NCBI RefSeq assembly: GCF_003369565.1
Contig: NZ_PIOD01000005.1
Location: forward strand, 124,001-188,000
Length of the DNA stretch: 64,000 nucleotides
Direction: 5' to 3'
From: Oceanobacillus chungangensis
Lineage (GTDB): Bacteria; Bacillota; Bacilli; Bacillales; Amphibacillaceae
Position 1 is the first letter of the stretch; every line of letters begins with the position of its first letter. Below the pieces are notes generated by a model. That model was not told where the DNA came from and did no database searches. It saw nothing but the letters and a program-made list of their open reading frames with translations. Shown in pieces: positions 24,430 to 35,318 of this stretch. The position numbers were made by a program, and so were the translations under genes.

Positions 24430-26472
24430 CTAAAACAACAAATCAAACCACCGTTCTACGATTCCTTTATTTTGATTCGGTCCAACTTTATCTTCCTTAT
24501 GAAAATGCTCCATACAATAACGTCTTGGCTCGGTTCCCATTTCAAAATACATGATCACACTAGTGTCACAATATGGGGTAGCGAGTGCACCGGTAGTTGG
24601 ATCGATTGGAATGCCAACGACACCAACCGGAACAGTGAAATTTTCCTGAGGTAATTCTTTATGTGCATCTTCCATGAAATTCGCCCAAATTTGTTTCGCA
24701 TAAGCATTTTCTGCAACTATTTCCATTGCGCGATTATCATCATACCCAGTCCAGATTCCTGTTACTAAGCTTGGGCTATAGCCAATCATCCAATTATCTG
24801 ATTTCGTTGTTCCTGATTTTCCTGCATATGGTCGAGTAAGACTATCGGCAATGCTAGCTCCTGTTACAGTTGTATAACCATCGAGATTGTGATCAAACAT
24901 GCCAGTCATTAAATTAGTTAAAATGAAAGCTTGCTTCGGTTCAAGCACTTGCCGCCCAGGGTCATTATCCCGCTCAAAAATAATATTTCCATTTCGGTCC
25001 GTAATTTTTTCAATCGTATGTCCATCAATTTGCTTACCGCCATTTGCCAGCATACCATATGCTGTTACCATCTCTTTCAGTGATACAGTAGCGGTTCCGA
25101 GTGCAAGGGAAGGGACTGCTGGTAAATCACTTGTAATCCCGAATTGTCTTGCAGTCTTAACTAAATTATCGGTCCCTAAATATAAATTCGTTTTCACTGC
25201 ATAAATATTATCGGAAAGTGATAGTGCTTGTGCCAATGTGATTGGTTCTTCTGCATAATAATCGTTATAATTACTTGGTGAGTATACTTCGCCATCTTCT
25301 AGCGTAAAAGTTGTCGGTTTACTTTCTAGAAGCGTACTTGCCGTATAGCCGTTATTTAATGCTGCATAATATAAGAAGGGCTTAAAGGTCGACCCAGGCA
25401 TTCGCAGTGCATCTACGGCACGATTAAAGGGACTCTTTTGGTAATCTCTTCCCCCAATTAGTGCACGGATTGCCCCTGATTCTGGATCCATGGCCATTGC
25501 ACCGATTTCGATGTTACTTTGTCCGCTAATTGTTGCACTAGTCGTAGTTTCGAGCTTGGATTGTTCGTCGACATCCAAGGTAGTATAAATATTAAACCCT
25601 CCAGTACGAACTGCTTTCATTTCTAAATCTAATAATTTTGCTGCCTCTTTTAAAGCTAGATCTTGGAAATAAGGTCCAATCTTCTTTTTTTTATCTATTT
25701 TCCTAGTTTGCGAGTAAGCAAGCACCTCTTTTTTTGCGTGTTCGTATTCTTGCATTGTTATAGCGTTATTATTCAGCATTAACTGTAAAATGATTGCTTG
25801 TCTGTTTATAGCATTTTCTGCGTTATTAAAAGGGGAATAATATGTTGGCCCCTTTGGAACACCTGCTAGCATAGCCGCTTCAGCCAAATCCAGTTCTTCC
25901 GCGGATTTATCAAAAAAGTATTTACTCGCGGCCTCTACCCCATACGTCCCATGTCCATAATAAACCGTATTTAAATAGCCTTCGAGAATCTCTTCTTTTG
26001 AATAGTACATTTCTAAACGAATGGTATAAAATGCTTCTTTGAGCTTTCTTGTCCATGTTTTTTCATGGGATAAAAATACATTTCTTGCATATTGCTGTGT
26101 CAGCGTACTTGCGCCCTCTTTTAGGGAAAGCGATTGGATGTTCTTTAAGATTGCCCCAGCAATCCGTTTTAGGTCAAAGCCGTTATGTTCAAAGAAATGT
26201 TGGTCTTCAATCAGTATGGTTGCATCGACAATTGCAGGAGGTATCTCATCCAAATCAAGCCAATATCTGTTTTCAAGCCCACTATCCTCACCAATAACTT
26301 CACCATTATTGCTATAATAAATCGTATTTTCTTCACTTGTCAGTGCTGGAGGACCCATTAGAAAACTAATAAAATAGATTCCTATTAAAAACAAGCATGC
26401 AGAAATAAACATGCCGATAAATAGTTTTAAAATAATCCATTTTCTATTTTTAAAAGGTAATTGACGCTTCAT
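24430..26472 (-). CDS. pbpG: Class A penicillin-binding protein (PBP2d-like)
   Basis: This bifunctional peptidoglycan synthase has an N-terminal anchor (about 15-38), a GT51 glycosyltransferase with catalytic Glu89 in EDQHFFEHNGFD and GASTLTQQYARN, and a transpeptidase with SxxK (Ser361/Lys364, PGSTFKPF), SxN (Ser420-Asn422) and KSGTT (from Lys552). The 680-residue product from ATG 26472 fits PbpG (YwhE) of B. subtilis, which acts in spore wall synthesis, and it sits beside ywhD as there. ATG 26472 has GGGG 9 bp upstream; an ATG at 26514 has no ribosome-binding site. Confidence 0.9.
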   Translation of the reverse strand: MKRQLPFKNRKWIILKLFIGMFISACLFLIGIYFISFLMGPPALTSEENTIYYSNNGEVIGEDSGLENRYWLDLDEIPPAIVDATILIEDQHFFEHNGFDLKRIAGAILKNIQSLSLKEGASTLTQQYARNVFLSHEKTWTRKLKEAFYTIRLEMYYSKEEILEGYLNTVYYGHGTYGVEAASKYFFDKSAEELDLAEAAMLAGVPKGPTYYSPFNNAENAINRQAIILQLMLNNNAITMQEYEHAKKEVLAYSQTRKIDKKKKIGPYFQDLALKEAAKLLDLEMKAVRTGGFNIYTTLDVDEQSKLETTTSATISGQSNIEIGAMAMDPESGAIRALIGGRDYQKSPFNRAVDALRMPGSTFKPFLYYAALNNGYTASTLLESKPTTFTLEDGEVYSPSNYNDYYAEEPITLAQALSLSDNIYAVKTNLYLGTDNLVKTARQFGITSDLPAVPSLALGTATVSLKEMVTAYGMLANGGKQIDGHTIEKITDRNGNIIFERDNDPGRQVLEPKQAFILTNLMTGMFDHNLDGYTTVTGASIADSLTRPYAGKSGTTKSDNWMIGYSPSLVTGIWTGYDDNRAMEIVAENAYAKQIWANFMEDAHKELPQENFTVPVGVVGIPIDPTTGALATPYCDTSVIMYFEMGTEPRRYCMEHFHKEDKVGPNQNKGIVERWFDLLF

Positions 26473-26652
26473 TGATATTATCCCCATCTGTTTAAATGAC
26501 TGTTTTATTTCCATTATGGGAAAGGATAGAAGGAAATAAACGCCTTAGCGAAAATAAAAATTAAATGCACCGAATTTAGAAGATATTAGATAGATATTGA
26601 AAACACCCCATACTTACAGATATAATAAGAACACTATATGGATTTTTGAACA

Positions 26653-26766
26653 AAGGTGAAAGTACCCGTTTTCGACGTACTGACTGCCCCCGCAGTTTGG
26701 AGTGGTTCGACGTTTCGAACATTCCTTCATAGGAGATATGAGGAACTCTAGCTGGACGTGGTCTTT
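26653..26766 (+). repeat. Degenerate structured intergenic repeat (family C)
   Basis: Begins AAAGGTGAAAGTACCCG and ends TAGCTGGACGTGG, the same start and end words as the larger element at 40.1 kb (AAAGGTGAAGGCGACTG) and the fragments at 49.3 and 62.9 kb (GGAGCTGGACATGG). It contains ACTGC-CCCC-GCAGT and TTCGACG pairs. It occupies the divergent spacer between pbpG and ywiB (26473-26832). Confidence 0.45.
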
Positions 26767-26832
26767 CTTGTCACGGAATTGCAAAAGGAATATAATACTT
26801 TCCTATTTTGAATAAAGTTATGAGGCGATTTT

Positions 26833-27273
26833 ATGGATACCGTCCAAAAGAAGGTTAGAATAACCTTGAGCGTAAGGATTAATGATCAAGGGCAGCTGGA
26901 AGATAATACATCAACACATATTGGTAACTATTATCGAAAAGGCAATATGGATGTTCTCACGTATGAAGAGAATATTGAAGACACTGCTGCGATTAATAAT
27001 TTCATTACGATTCAAGCAGATAAAGTAAGCATCAAGCGTACTGGTGTTGTATCAATGACCCAGAAGTTCCGGGAGAATCAAATTACGGAAAATATATACA
27101 AGCATCCACATGGAACACTACATATGGAAACTTTTACAGATGCAATTACCCATCAGCAATTGGATGAGAATGATGGTGGACATTTAAGCATTTCCTATAA
27201 AGTGAAGCTGAATGGGCAAGAAGAACGTGCTCATGAATTGGTGTTACATTATAAAGAGGAGGATTCACAATGA
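26833..27273 (+). CDS. ywiB: DUF1934 family protein YwiB
   Basis: The 146-residue product is a predicted beta-barrel, lipocalin-like cytoplasmic protein of the DUF1934/YwiB family. Characteristic segments are [37 protein letters not shown] and [22 protein letters not shown]. Function unknown. Its stop overlaps the argS start (ATGA), so the two are translationally coupled, as in other Bacillaceae. Confidence 0.9.
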   Translation: MDTVQKKVRITLSVRINDQGQLEDNTSTHIGNYYRKGNMDVLTYEENIEDTAAINNFITIQADKVSIKRTGVVSMTQKFRENQITENIYKHPHGTLHMETFTDAITHQQLDENDGGHLSISYKVKLNGQEERAHELVLHYKEEDSQ

Positions 27274-28940
27274 ACGTTTTAGAACAAACGGAAGAAACAT
27301 TAAAACAAGAAATTAAGGCCGCTGTTCTTGGGGCAAAGCTTGCGACAGAAGAGGAGCTGCCAACAATTGTATTAGATAAACCAAAAGATAAATCACATGG
27401 GGATTTCGCATCCAATATTGCGATGCAACTTGCAAGAATTGCCAAGAAAGCTCCTCGCCAAATTGCTGATGAGATTGTAGCAAACTTAGATCAATCGAAA
27501 GCATCGATTGAAAAGGTTGAGATTGCTGGACCAGGTTTCATTAACTTCTTCATGAAAAATGATTTTCTGGGAGAAATCATTCCAACGATTTTAAAAGCGA
27601 ATGATACATACGGAAAAACAGATGCAGGAAAAGGGAAACGGGTGCAAGTAGAATTTGTTTCTGTTAATCCAACAGGAGACCTTCATTTAGGGCATGCACG
27701 TGGAGCAGCATTTGGTGATGTATTATGTAATGTACTTGATGCTGCCGGTTATAAGGTTGAACGTGAATATTATATTAATGATGCTGGGAATCAAATCGAT
27801 AATCTAGGTTTATCTGTTGAAGCACGTTATCTTCAAGAAATCGGCCAGAATGCTGAAATGCCTGAAGACGGTTATCATGGACAAGCAATCATTGATATTG
27901 CAAAAGCATTGGTAGCAGAATATGGCGATGAATGGGCAGCAAAGGAAAAAGCAGAGCGGATGGAATTTTTCAAGGAATACGGATTAAAAGCATCGCTTGC
28001 TAATATTGAAGAGGATCTTGAAGAATTTGGCGTTCATTTTGACAACTGGTTCTCTGAAAGATCGTTATATAAAGATGATAAAATTTCAGATGCACTAGAA
28101 ACATTGAAAAAAGGCAGCCATATTTATGAGCAGGATGGTGCTACATGGTTTAAAACGACAGATTTAGGCGATGATAAAGACCGTGTTTTAATTAAAAATG
28201 ATGGCAGTTTCACTTACTTTACACCAGACATTGCATACCATAAAGATAAATTGGATCGTGGCTTTGATAAAATCATCAACGTTTGGGGCGCAGATCACCA
28301 CGGCTATATTCCAAGAATGCGTGCTGCAATTCAGGCACTAGGTTATCCAGCGGAGAAAATGGAAGTAAAAATTATCCAAATGGTGAACCTGTTTGAAGGT
28401 GGAGAAAAGGTTCGGATGAGTAAGCGTACAGGGAAAGCAGTTTCCTTAAAAGATTTAATGGAGGAAGTTGGTGTTGATGCAACACGGTATACCTTCATCA
28501 CACGTTCCAATGATTCACAACTTGATTTCGATATGGATTTGGCGAGATCACAAACAAATGAAAATCCTGTTTATTATGTTCAGTATGCACATGCTAGAAT
28601 TTGTACGATGCTAGAACAGGCTAAAAACAAAGGATTTGATATTGACGGTGAATATGATGTATCACGACTCACCGCTGAAAAAGAAGTAGATTTATTAAAG
28701 AAACTCGGTGAATTCCCACAAATGATTGCAGATGCAGCAGAAATGGAAACACCACATAAGGTAACACAATATGTCTATAATTTAGCAACCCTCTTGCATA
28801 GCTTCTATAATGCAGAGAAGGTGCTTGATCAAGATAATCTAGAACAAACAAGTGCAAGAATAGCGCTAATGAAAGCAGTTCGCATTACGATAGAAAATGC
28901 ATTAAGATTAATTGGCGTAACCGCACCAGAGAAAATGTAA
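27270..28940 (+). CDS. argS: Arginyl-tRNA synthetase
   Basis: The 556-residue class I synthetase charges tRNA-Arg. Visible motifs: the N-terminal additional domain, [20 protein letters not shown] with the HIGH-type HLGH signature (about 129-140), [14 protein letters not shown], the [12 protein letters not shown] block, a KMSKS-like VRMSKRTG (about 380-387), and the DALR anticodon-binding C-terminus. Length and sequence match B. subtilis ArgS. It overlaps ywiB by 4 bp and has its own terminator. Confidence 0.97.
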   Translation: MNVLEQTEETLKQEIKAAVLGAKLATEEELPTIVLDKPKDKSHGDFASNIAMQLARIAKKAPRQIADEIVANLDQSKASIEKVEIAGPGFINFFMKNDFLGEIIPTILKANDTYGKTDAGKGKRVQVEFVSVNPTGDLHLGHARGAAFGDVLCNVLDAAGYKVEREYYINDAGNQIDNLGLSVEARYLQEIGQNAEMPEDGYHGQAIIDIAKALVAEYGDEWAAKEKAERMEFFKEYGLKASLANIEEDLEEFGVHFDNWFSERSLYKDDKISDALETLKKGSHIYEQDGATWFKTTDLGDDKDRVLIKNDGSFTYFTPDIAYHKDKLDRGFDKIINVWGADHHGYIPRMRAAIQALGYPAEKMEVKIIQMVNLFEGGEKVRMSKRTGKAVSLKDLMEEVGVDATRYTFITRSNDSQLDFDMDLARSQTNENPVYYVQYAHARICTMLEQAKNKGFDIDGEYDVSRLTAEKEVDLLKKLGEFPQMIADAAEMETPHKVTQYVYNLATLLHSFYNAEKVLDQDNLEQTSARIALMKAVRITIENALRLIGVTAPEKM

Positions 28941-28943
28941 TGA

Positions 28944-28987
28944 AAAACACGACTCCTTTTCTAAGTGAAAGGGTGGTCGTGTTTTTT
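28944..28987 (+). terminator. Terminator of argS
   Basis: AAAACACGAC/GTCGTGTTTT with further internal pairing is followed by TTTT, 4 bp after the stop. Confidence 0.88.
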
Positions 28988-29247
28988 ATATAAAATGCGA
29001 ATTAGTTGTAAAGTACAACTAGTACACGTTATAACTGAGAGCAATCCGGTTGGATTCTTCAATGAAAATCCCCGAAATAGTTTTTCAATAAAAGCTATTT
29101 TTTATAGAATAAGTTTCCAACTTTCCAACATTAATTTGAAATTTGAAAGATCGTTCTTTAATTTTGAAGAATATACAGTTTTTTGTGCAATCGACGGCTT
29201 TGAGAGAGGTATGGAAAGTTAGTAAAATAATAAATTTGATTACCATT

Positions 29248-29344
29248 CCAGCGGAAGAAATACACGTAGACTCCTCGAAAATAAAGTGCCATAGCTCGAG
29301 TAGGCTCGCCAGCTCCCTACGGAAAACGAAGTGTATTCCTGGAG
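29248..29344 (-). repeat. Palindromic intergenic repeat family A, short copy
   Basis: Minus orientation: CCAGCGGAAGAAATACACG...GAAGTGTATTCCTGGAG. The middle is shortened and altered relative to the 43.3 kb copy. It is followed by the word GTTCGCACTTTAT, which also follows the copies at 24.2 and 36.8 kb. It lies in the gene-free spacer 28988-29585. Confidence 0.7.
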
Positions 29345-29478
29345 AATAACCCGAGATCCCTTAGTGCAATAAACTAGTTCGCACTTTATCTAAACGTTAG
29401 TGGAGACCCGTTAATTCGCTACTACCCAACATTTCAATAAACCTAAAGAAAAGAATAAATTGAAAAGTTAAAAACTGA

Positions 29479-29507
29479 TTGACTGAATGGTCATTCATTG
29501 TTAAAGT
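29479..29507 (+). promoter_or_regulatory. Promoter of the fadF cluster with overlapping FadR operator
   Basis: TGACTGAATGGTCATTCA at 29480-29497 matches 16 of 18 positions of the B. subtilis FadR (YsiA) operator TGAATGAMTANTCATTCA. The operator covers the -35 TTGACT (29479-29484). A 17-bp spacer leads to TAAAGT (29502-29507). FadR binding would block RNA polymerase, and long-chain acyl-CoA would relieve the block, as known for B. subtilis fadF. Confidence 0.75.
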
Positions 29508-29585
29508 AGAAATAGAATTTAATAAGTTAAACATTTCAAATAAATGTAATCGCTAACATTGGATAGGAGAAAGGGGAACGAATAA

Positions 29586-31688
29586 ATGGAGACGTTTCTT
29601 ATAATCAACTGGATTGCATTTTTAGCAATTACAATTTATGCAGTTTATCTATTTATTAAAGTCGTGACCACTCGTATTGCTTATATAAAACTTGGGAAAA
29701 AATCAGAGTTTGATAGTGAAATCAAACTTCGTCTGCAACGAATCGTCAACAACGTATTTGGTCAATCTAAATTACTGAAAGATAAGAAATCGGGGACAAT
29801 CCATGTGATGATGTTTTATGGATTTATCCTAGTTCAATTTGGTGCGATTGATATGTTTATTAAAGGATTATCTCCGGGAAACCATTTGCCATTTGGCGCA
29901 TTTTATCCTGGATTTGTGTTTTTTCAGGAATTGGTTACCTTGATGATTCTAGTAGCAGTTGCTGGTGCTTTTTATCGTCGTTATATGGAAAAGATTGTCC
30001 GGTTAAAACGTGGGTTTAAAGCAGGACTTGTCCTATTATTTATTGGTACATTGATGATTTCCGTTTTATTTGGAAATGGAATGACACAAATATGGCTTGG
30101 GACTGAGCGGACATGGACAGAGCCAGTTGCAAGTGTGATAGCTACTGGATTTAGCTTTCTAACACCAACTGCAGCGCTGGTGCTGTTTTATATCGCCTGG
30201 TGGGTACATACAGTAACACTATTAACCTTTTTAGTCTATGTCCCGCAATCAAAGCATGCCCATTTAATTGCAGCACCTGTAAATGTTTTCTTAAGCAAAA
30301 AGAAACCACTAAAATTAGAAAAGATTGATTTTGACTTGGATGGTGAAGAAGAGGAGGAAGAAATCGCTTTTGGTGTTGGAAAAATAGAGGATTTCGAGCA
30401 GCACCAAATGGTTGATTTTTATGCATGTGTTGAATGTGGCAGATGTACCGATGTATGCCCAGCCTCTGGTACAGGTAAAATGTTGTCACCGATGGATATT
30501 ATGATCAAGCTTCGGGACCACTTGACGGAAAAGGGAGCGGCAATTACAGGTAAAACCGCCTGGGTACCCTCCTATGCCTTCGCAAATTCAACAGGCAATC
30601 AGGCAAGTGCTGGAGGGGAAGCGGCTGCAACGATTCAGCATGCGAATCTTATTGGTGATGTCATCACAGAAGAGGAGCTCTCTGGCTGTACGACCTGTGG
30701 TAACTGTCAAGATGCATGTCCTGTAAATAATGAGCATGTTGGTACAATCCTTGATATGCGTCGTTACCTTGTCATGACAGAAGGAAAGATGGATCCAGAT
30801 GCCCAGCGTGCAGTTATGAACATTGAACGCCAAGGAAATCCATGGGGCCTATCGAAGAAAAACCGTATTAAATGGCGTGAGGAAGATGAAACTGTATCTA
30901 TTCCGACGGTAAAAGAGCTGCAAAAGGAAGGAAAGGATTTTGAATATCTTTTCTGGGTTAGCTCGATGGGATCTTATGATAGTCGTAGTCAAAAAATTGC
31001 ACTAGCCTTTGCAAAACTAATGAATCAGGCGAATATTAGCTTCGCAATCCTTGGAAATACGGAAACAAACTCTGGAGATACTGCACGTCGAATTGGTAAT
31101 GAATTCCTATTTCAGGAAATTGCTGAGAAAAATATTAAAACCTTTAAGAAGTATGACGTGAAGAAAATAGTAACGATTGATCCACACGCATTTAATCTTT
31201 TTAAAAATGAATATCCAGATTTTGGATTTGAGGCAGAGGTATATCATCATACCCAATTATTATACGATTTAGTGAAATCTAATAAACTACGACCGAAACG
31301 GGCAATCAACGAAAGATTGACATATCATGATTCTTGTTATTTAGGAAGATATAATGGCGTTTATGATCCACCAAGAGAAATTTTGCAATCAATTCCTGGT
31401 TTGGAAGTAGTCGAAATGAACCGCAGCCGTGAAAATGGAATGTGCTGTGGTGCTGGTGGTGGATTAATGTGGTCAGAAGAAACGACAGGAAACCGCATCA
31501 ATGTTGCTCGGACAGAGCAAGCACTTTCCGTTGAGCCAACAATGATTTCCACTGCTTGCCCATTCTGTTTAACGATGATAACAGATGGGACGAAGGCAAA
31601 AGAAGTAGATGAAGATATAAGTACAATGGATGTTGCAGAAATTCTAGCTTTATCTGTTTTTACCGAAACGGGAGAGAAGATAGCGTAG
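29586..31688 (+). CDS. fadF: Iron-sulfur heterodisulfide reductase-related protein FadF
   Basis: The 700-residue protein has an N-terminal membrane domain with five to six helices (residues 1-225), then two 4Fe-4S motifs (CVECGRCTDVCP from about 281, CTTCGNCQDACP from about 367), then two CCG (DUF224) domains with CCGAGGG (about 619). It resembles B. subtilis YwjF/FadF, thought to carry electrons from acyl-CoA dehydrogenases to the quinone pool in beta-oxidation. First gene of the cluster, behind a FadR-type operator. RBS AAAGGGG precedes ATG. Confidence 0.9.
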   Translation: METFLIINWIAFLAITIYAVYLFIKVVTTRIAYIKLGKKSEFDSEIKLRLQRIVNNVFGQSKLLKDKKSGTIHVMMFYGFILVQFGAIDMFIKGLSPGNHLPFGAFYPGFVFFQELVTLMILVAVAGAFYRRYMEKIVRLKRGFKAGLVLLFIGTLMISVLFGNGMTQIWLGTERTWTEPVASVIATGFSFLTPTAALVLFYIAWWVHTVTLLTFLVYVPQSKHAHLIAAPVNVFLSKKKPLKLEKIDFDLDGEEEEEEIAFGVGKIEDFEQHQMVDFYACVECGRCTDVCPASGTGKMLSPMDIMIKLRDHLTEKGAAITGKTAWVPSYAFANSTGNQASAGGEAAATIQHANLIGDVITEEELSGCTTCGNCQDACPVNNEHVGTILDMRRYLVMTEGKMDPDAQRAVMNIERQGNPWGLSKKNRIKWREEDETVSIPTVKELQKEGKDFEYLFWVSSMGSYDSRSQKIALAFAKLMNQANISFAILGNTETNSGDTARRIGNEFLFQEIAEKNIKTFKKYDVKKIVTIDPHAFNLFKNEYPDFGFEAEVYHHTQLLYDLVKSNKLRPKRAINERLTYHDSCYLGRYNGVYDPPREILQSIPGLEVVEMNRSRENGMCCGAGGGLMWSEETTGNRINVARTEQALSVEPTMISTACPFCLTMITDGTKAKEVDEDISTMDVAEILALSVFTETGEKIA

Positions 31689-31829
31689 AAACAGATTGTT
31701 CTGTAAAATAGAGTAAAGAAGGTTCCACTACTTTTATGGAAAAATATTGAGTAAGTTCAAGCAAATTGATAGATTTATAGTATTAATATAACGATATAAT
31801 TAAAATTAATAGAAAAGGATGATTCAATT

Positions 31830-33017
31830 ATGAAAAAGTCTGTTATTGTTTCCGGTGCTAGAACACCATTTGGTAAATTTGGAGGGACTTTAAAGTCATT
31901 AACTGCAGTACAATTAGGTGGAAAAACGATTCAAGAAGCAGTAAATCGTGCTGGATTACAAGGTTCAGAAATTGATGAAGTTATTATGGGAACAGTTTTA
32001 CAAGGTGGGCAAGGGCAAATTCCTTCACGTCAAGCAGCAAGAGAGGCGGGGTTGCCATGGGAAGTGAAAACAGAAACGATTAATAAAGTATGTGCTTCTG
32101 GTATGCGTAGTGTTACCCTTGCAGATCAACTGATTCGATTAGGCGAAGAAGACGTAATTGTTGCTGGTGGAATGGAAAGCATGAGCAATGCACCGTATTA
32201 TCTGCCAGATGCTCGCTGGGGGAATCGCATGGGCGATAAAACTATAAAAGACATGATGATCAGTGATGGATTGACTTGTACTTTCACAGGTGTACACATG
32301 GGGAATTACGGAAATTCAACTGCAGAAGAATTTGGATTAACAAGAGAAGCGCAGGATGAATGGTCTTACCGTAGTCATAAGCTAGCAAATAAAGCAATCG
32401 AAGAGGGAAAGTTTGCAGAGGAAATTGTGCCAATTGAAGTTCCACAACGAAAAGGTGAGCCAGTTGTTGTAGATACGGATGAAGCACCACGTAAAGATAC
32501 GACTATTGAAAGATTGGCGGCATTACGACCAGCTTTTGATAAAGATGGAACAATTACAGCTGGAAACGCGCCAGGAGTAAATGATGGTGCATGCGCATTT
32601 GTCGTCATGTCAGATGAAAAAGCAGAAGAACTTGGAAAAACGCCACTGGCAACCATTTTAGGACATGCAGAGGTAGCGGTAGAAGCGGAGAAATTCCCAC
32701 AAACACCAGGACTGGTGATTAATAAACTATTAGAGAAAACAGGGCACTCAATTGATGATATTAATTTATTTGAAATTAATGAAGCATTTGCTGCAGTATC
32801 GCTTGCAAGCAGTCATATTGCAGGGATAGACCATGAGAAAATCAATGTAAATGGTGGTGCAGTTGCACTCGGTCATCCTATTGGAGCGAGTGGTGCGAGA
32901 ATCATCTTAACATTAATTCATGAATTAAAACGTCGAGGCGGCGGCTTAGGAATCGCAGCAATCTGCAGCGGTGGTGGACAGGGAGACGCTATTCTGATTG
33001 AAGTAGCAGGTGAATAA
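31830..33017 (+). CDS. Acetyl-CoA C-acetyltransferase (thiolase)
   Basis: The 395-residue thiolase has the active-site cysteine in [10 protein letters not shown] (about Cys89), the INEAFAAV block with [16 protein letters not shown] (catalytic His), and the second catalytic cysteine in [12 protein letters not shown] near the C-terminus. It makes or cleaves acetoacetyl-CoA or 3-ketoacyl-CoA. Its position between fadF and a 3-hydroxyacyl-CoA dehydrogenase points to the degradative direction. Closest in type to B. subtilis MmgA. RBS AAAGGATG precedes ATG. Confidence 0.93.
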   Translation: MKKSVIVSGARTPFGKFGGTLKSLTAVQLGGKTIQEAVNRAGLQGSEIDEVIMGTVLQGGQGQIPSRQAAREAGLPWEVKTETINKVCASGMRSVTLADQLIRLGEEDVIVAGGMESMSNAPYYLPDARWGNRMGDKTIKDMMISDGLTCTFTGVHMGNYGNSTAEEFGLTREAQDEWSYRSHKLANKAIEEGKFAEEIVPIEVPQRKGEPVVVDTDEAPRKDTTIERLAALRPAFDKDGTITAGNAPGVNDGACAFVVMSDEKAEELGKTPLATILGHAEVAVEAEKFPQTPGLVINKLLEKTGHSIDDINLFEINEAFAAVSLASSHIAGIDHEKINVNGGAVALGHPIGASGARIILTLIHELKRRGGGLGIAAICSGGGQGDAILIEVAGE

Positions 33018-33023
33018 AGAAGC

Positions 33024-33155
33024 TCGAGGGGCTGATCAGAAGCGCTAGTAGGTATGGTTGGAGTTTTTATATTTTAGATGGGGCTTTCGTGGACATAGCT
33101 GGAGCTCTCAAGAGTATGAACGAAGCTCTCAAGAATTCGAGAATGGTAAGAGCTC
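33024..33155. repeat. Second 21-bp tandem array
   Basis: Read on the minus strand, units GAGCTTCGTTCATACTCTTGA, GAGCTCCAGCTATGTCCACGA and three further units each span exactly 21 bp (33108-33128, 33087-33107, 33066-33086, 33045-33065, 33024-33044). A 27-bp unit follows at 33129-33155. The GAGCTCC head is that of the 19.8 kb array. It starts 7 bp after the thiolase stop. Confidence 0.75.
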
Positions 33156-33250
33156 CAACCGAATGCCTTTCCTAAGCACATGAAAAAAAGGTGAAAACTT
33201 TACCTGCATGGTTCGAATTCCAGTAAAAGATAGAAAGGAGCAAATAGTGG

Positions 33251-34102
33251 ATGCCGATTAATAAGGTAATGGTAATTGGGGCTGGACAAATGGGAGCAGG
33301 AATTGCTCAAGTCTGTGCGCAAGCAGGATACGAGGTATTGCTACATGACATGAGTGAAGAAGCACTCAATAAAGGATTTAACAAAATTAAAGAGTTGCTG
33401 GCTCGATCTGTTGAAAAAGAGCGAATGAATGAGGCAGAGAGAGAGCAAACGTTAAATCGATTAATTCCAACGATGCAACTAAACGATGTAGCATCTTGTG
33501 ATCTTGTGATTGAAGCAGTACTTGAGAATATGGAAGTTAAGGCTAAGATATTTCGCCAACTAGATGAAATTGCGCCAAAGCATGCCATATTAGCATCAAA
33601 TACATCCTCACTGCCGATTACGGAGATTGCTGCGGAGACTAATCGTCCAGATCAAGTTATTGGCATGCATTTTATGAATCCAGTTCCCGTGATGAATCTA
33701 GTGGAAATTATTCGTGGCTTGCAAACGAGTGATGAGACATATTTGGCGATTGAAGCAGTAAGTAAAAAGCTGCAAAAAGTATCTGTTGAAGTAAATGACT
33801 TTCCCGGATTTGTTTCGAATCGCATTCTTATGCCGATGATTAATGAAGCGATTTATACGGTTTACGAAGGTGTTGCCTCACCGGCAGATATTGATACAGT
33901 CATGAAGCTTGGAATGAATCACCCAATGGGTCCACTCACATTAGCTGATTTTATTGGCCTTGATACTTGTTTATCAATTATGGAAGTGCTTTATGATGGA
34001 TTTAATGACAGTAAATACCGCCCTTGTCCACTGCTTAGAAAATATGTTAAAGCTGGTTGGCTTGGTAAGAAAACAGGTAAAGGCTTTTACGAATATAGTT
34101 AA
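33251..34102 (+). CDS. 3-hydroxyacyl/3-hydroxybutyryl-CoA dehydrogenase
   Basis: The 283-residue NAD-dependent enzyme has the Rossmann motif [14 protein letters not shown] (about 10-23), the catalytic His in [17 protein letters not shown] (about 138), and the C-terminal domain with [12 protein letters not shown] and [10 protein letters not shown] ending. It oxidises 3-hydroxyacyl-CoA to 3-ketoacyl-CoA, the step before the thiolase encoded just upstream. It resembles B. subtilis MmgB. In a transcript with the acyl-CoA dehydrogenase that starts 32 bp downstream. Confidence 0.93.
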   Translation: MPINKVMVIGAGQMGAGIAQVCAQAGYEVLLHDMSEEALNKGFNKIKELLARSVEKERMNEAEREQTLNRLIPTMQLNDVASCDLVIEAVLENMEVKAKIFRQLDEIAPKHAILASNTSSLPITEIAAETNRPDQVIGMHFMNPVPVMNLVEIIRGLQTSDETYLAIEAVSKKLQKVSVEVNDFPGFVSNRILMPMINEAIYTVYEGVASPADIDTVMKLGMNHPMGPLTLADFIGLDTCLSIMEVLYDGFNDSKYRPCPLLRKYVKAGWLGKKTGKGFYEYS

Positions 34103-34134
34103 ATGAAAGACCAAATACTGGAGGACACCAAGAT

Positions 34135-35277
34135 ATGGATCTTAATTTTTCAGCGGAACAAGAGATGATTAAAAAGCTTTCTCAGGAATTTGCAACAAAA
34201 GAGATTTCACCAGAAATTGAGCGAATGGAAGCAGAAGATAGATTTCCAAAAGAGGTCATCGAGAAAATGGGGGCAGTGGGATTAATGGGTATTCCTATTC
34301 CTGAAAAATATGGTGGGAGCGGAATGGACTATACATCCTACATTATAGCAATTCATGAACTTTCGAAAGTAAGCGCTACCATAGGGGTGGTATTATCTGT
34401 TCACACCTCAGTTGGTACTATCCCGATATTACATTTTGGGACAGAAGAGCAGAAGGAGCATTATATACCAAAGCTCGCCTCGGGACAATATCTTGGTGCA
34501 TTCGCTTTAACGGAGCCTGGAGCAGGATCAGATGTGAAAAGTATGAAAACAACAGCAAGGGAAGAAAACAATCACTATGTATTAAATGGTTCCAAGGTGT
34601 TCATAACAAATGGCGGTGTGGCTGATACATTTATCGTGTTTGCAAGAACAAATAATGATCAATCAGCAAATGAGATCAGTGCATTTATTATAGAAAAAGA
34701 TACACCTGGACTGATTATCGGAAAAAAAGAAAAAAAGATGGGACTTCAAGGTTCAAGTACGGTACAGCTAAACTTTGATAACTGTATTGTACCGAAAAGT
34801 CAGCTGTTAGGTGCTGCAGGTGAAGGATTCAAAATCGCGATGGCGAATTTGAATGTTGGACGAATTGGCATCGCAGCGCAGGCACTAGGTATTGCCGAGG
34901 CGGCACTGGAATATGCCGTGAATTATTCGAAAGAACGAGAGCAATTTGGAAAATCGATTGCGGCCAATCAAGGAATATCCTTTAAATTAGCTGATATGGC
35001 GTTAGAAGTTGAAGCGGCAAAATTATTAGTTTATCATGTCACATCATTAGTAGAGCAGAATATTGATTGTGGTAAAGAGGCATCAATGGCAAAAATGTAT
35101 GCATCGAAAACCGCGATGAAAACAGCTATTGAAGCAGTGCAAGTTCTAGGTGGTTATGGATACACGAAGGATTACCCAGTCGAGAGATTTTTCAGAGATG
35201 CAAAAGTGACACAGATTTATGAAGGAACTAATGAAATTCAGCATATCGTGATTGCAAAACATTTACTACAATCGTAA
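34135..35277 (+). CDS. Acyl-CoA dehydrogenase (MmgC-like)
   Basis: The 380-residue FAD enzyme has the family patterns [10 protein letters not shown], the catalytic Glu region ([19 protein letters not shown] near the C-terminus; Glu about 364 in YEGTNE), and AKLLVYHVTSL. It introduces the alpha,beta double bond of acyl-CoA in beta-oxidation. It is paralogous to the next gene, with which it shares the whole architecture. The exact chain-length preference cannot be read from sequence. Confidence 0.92.
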   Translation: MDLNFSAEQEMIKKLSQEFATKEISPEIERMEAEDRFPKEVIEKMGAVGLMGIPIPEKYGGSGMDYTSYIIAIHELSKVSATIGVVLSVHTSVGTIPILHFGTEEQKEHYIPKLASGQYLGAFALTEPGAGSDVKSMKTTAREENNHYVLNGSKVFITNGGVADTFIVFARTNNDQSANEISAFIIEKDTPGLIIGKKEKKMGLQGSSTVQLNFDNCIVPKSQLLGAAGEGFKIAMANLNVGRIGIAAQALGIAEAALEYAVNYSKEREQFGKSIAANQGISFKLADMALEVEAAKLLVYHVTSLVEQNIDCGKEASMAKMYASKTAMKTAIEAVQVLGGYGYTKDYPVERFFRDAKVTQIYEGTNEIQHIVIAKHLLQS

Positions 35278-35318
35278 ACAGCTTGAGTTAGAAAGCTAGT
35301 GAAAGGGGAACGACCTAT

